A stretch of 34,257 nucleotides of DNA. It comes from Bordetella parapertussis (lineage in GTDB: Bacteria > Pseudomonadota > Gammaproteobacteria > Burkholderiales > Burkholderiaceae_C). Location of the stretch: positions 1 to 34,257 of the forward strand of contig CAMDXA010000022.1 of the NCBI GenBank assembly GCA_945878065.1, read 5' to 3'. The notes beneath the pieces are model-generated. The model saw only the letters and a program-made list of their open reading frames with translations, did not search any database and was not told where the DNA came from. Positions 33,953 to 34,257 of this stretch are shown here, piece by piece (within the stretch, counting starts at the first letter, position 1; each line of letters starts with the position of its first letter). The position numbers were made by a program, and so were the translations under genes.

Positions 33953-34198
33953 ATGTCTACCACCATCACTCTAAAGGGCATTCCGGAGAATATTTACGAT
34001 CAGTTGAAATCTTCCGCCGAGGCGAACCGGCGAAGTATCAACAGCGAAGCTATTGCTTGCTTGGAAACCGTCTTGTTGCCGCGCAAAACCAATGCATTGG
34101 CACATCTCGAGAAAGCAAAGTCGATTCGAGACAGCTTGATACCTAGGCAGTTCAAGCCCGAAAACATAGACCAATTCAAAAAGTCCGGGCGCTCATGA
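33953..34198 (+). CDS. Ribbon-helix-helix antitoxin, FitA/VapB-like
   Basis: Protein of 81 aa. The N-terminal 45 residues (TITLKGIPENIYDQLKSSAE, ANRRSINSEAIACLE) are an Arc/FitA-type ribbon-helix-helix DNA-binding domain: one strand, then two helices with the typical RSINSEA turn. The C-terminal part is charged and likely wraps the toxin. GAGGG lies six bases before the ATG. Its stop overlaps the next start as ATGA, the usual coupling of antitoxin and PIN-domain toxin. The real start is the ATG at 33953; an overlapping frame from 33940 is noise. Confidence 0.88.
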   Translation: MSTTITLKGIPENIYDQLKSSAEANRRSINSEAIACLETVLLPRKTNALAHLEKAKSIRDSLIPRQFKPENIDQFKKSGRS

Positions 34199-34257
34199 TC
34201 GTTGTCGATGTCAACGTACTCGCCTATCTTTACTTGCCCGGGCCCTTCACGGCATCT
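34195..34257 (+). CDS. PIN-domain ribonuclease toxin, VapC/FitB-like, 3'-truncated by window end
   Basis: Only 21 codons are visible, reading MIVVDVNVLAYLYLPGPF and onward, open to the last base. A hydrophobic strand followed by Asp (VVDVNVLAYL) is the standard N-terminus of PIN domains, with Asp5 as the first metal-binding acidic residue. The ATGA overlap with a ribbon-helix-helix antitoxin supports the call. The rest of the domain lies outside the window, so activity cannot be judged. Confidence 0.8.
   Translation, partial: MIVVDVNVLAYLYLPGPFTAS

Overview
The window is a stretch of ordinary bacterial chromosome, most likely from a betaproteobacterium of the order Burkholderiales and probably a relative of the Comamonadaceae. 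This rests on protein sequence character and on gene order (yceD-rpmF-plsX-fabHDG-acpP-fabF-mucD-lepA-lepB-rnc-era-recO-pdxJ-acpS; rluC divergent from rne; hemCDXY divergent from ppc). Coding density is high, many neighbouring genes overlap by ATGA, and no insertion sequence, prophage, CRISPR array, rRNA or tRNA was seen.

Left edge (1-3060): the 3' part of accD (acetyl-CoA carboxylase beta subunit), a small DUF3297 gene, lysS, and a small four-cysteine protein of unknown function. A large leftward block follows (3062-18795). Read in the direction of transcription it is yceD, rpmF, plsX, fabH, fabD, fabG, acpP, fabF, mucD, lepA, lepB, rnc, era, recO, pdxJ, acpS, nagZ and the four-cysteine gene. 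It joins ribosome assembly, fatty-acid and phospholipid initiation, envelope proteolysis, protein export, RNA processing, recombination repair, vitamin B6 synthesis, carrier-protein activation and peptidoglycan recycling.

Middle (18823-26479): a YceF-type Maf pyrophosphatase and a tetrapyrrole-methylase-fold methyltransferase read rightward. Then sppA, a small Rieske protein, a HAD phosphatase and rluC read leftward, and rne (RNase E) reads rightward behind a leader of about 500 bases. Right part (26516-34257): the haem operon hemC-hemD-hemX-hemY reads leftward, ppc (phosphoenolpyruvate carboxylase) rightward, then comes a small membrane protein gene and a ribbon-helix-helix antitoxin with the first 21 codons of a PIN-domain toxin, cut by the window end.

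The least explained stretch is the 470-base gap between mucD and lepA (10482-10951). It contains a candidate structured RNA of about 135-140 nt. The RNA ends in a perfect 10-bp Rho-independent terminator 46 bases before the lepA start codon, and its promoter-like region overlaps a perfect DnaA-box match in a small AT-rich cluster of such boxes. Also notable are the absence of rpoE-rseA-rseB between fabF and mucD, an inverted repeat in front of acpP, a hairpin-rich rne leader and an AT-rich patch inside plsX. Everything else looks like conserved housekeeping sequence.
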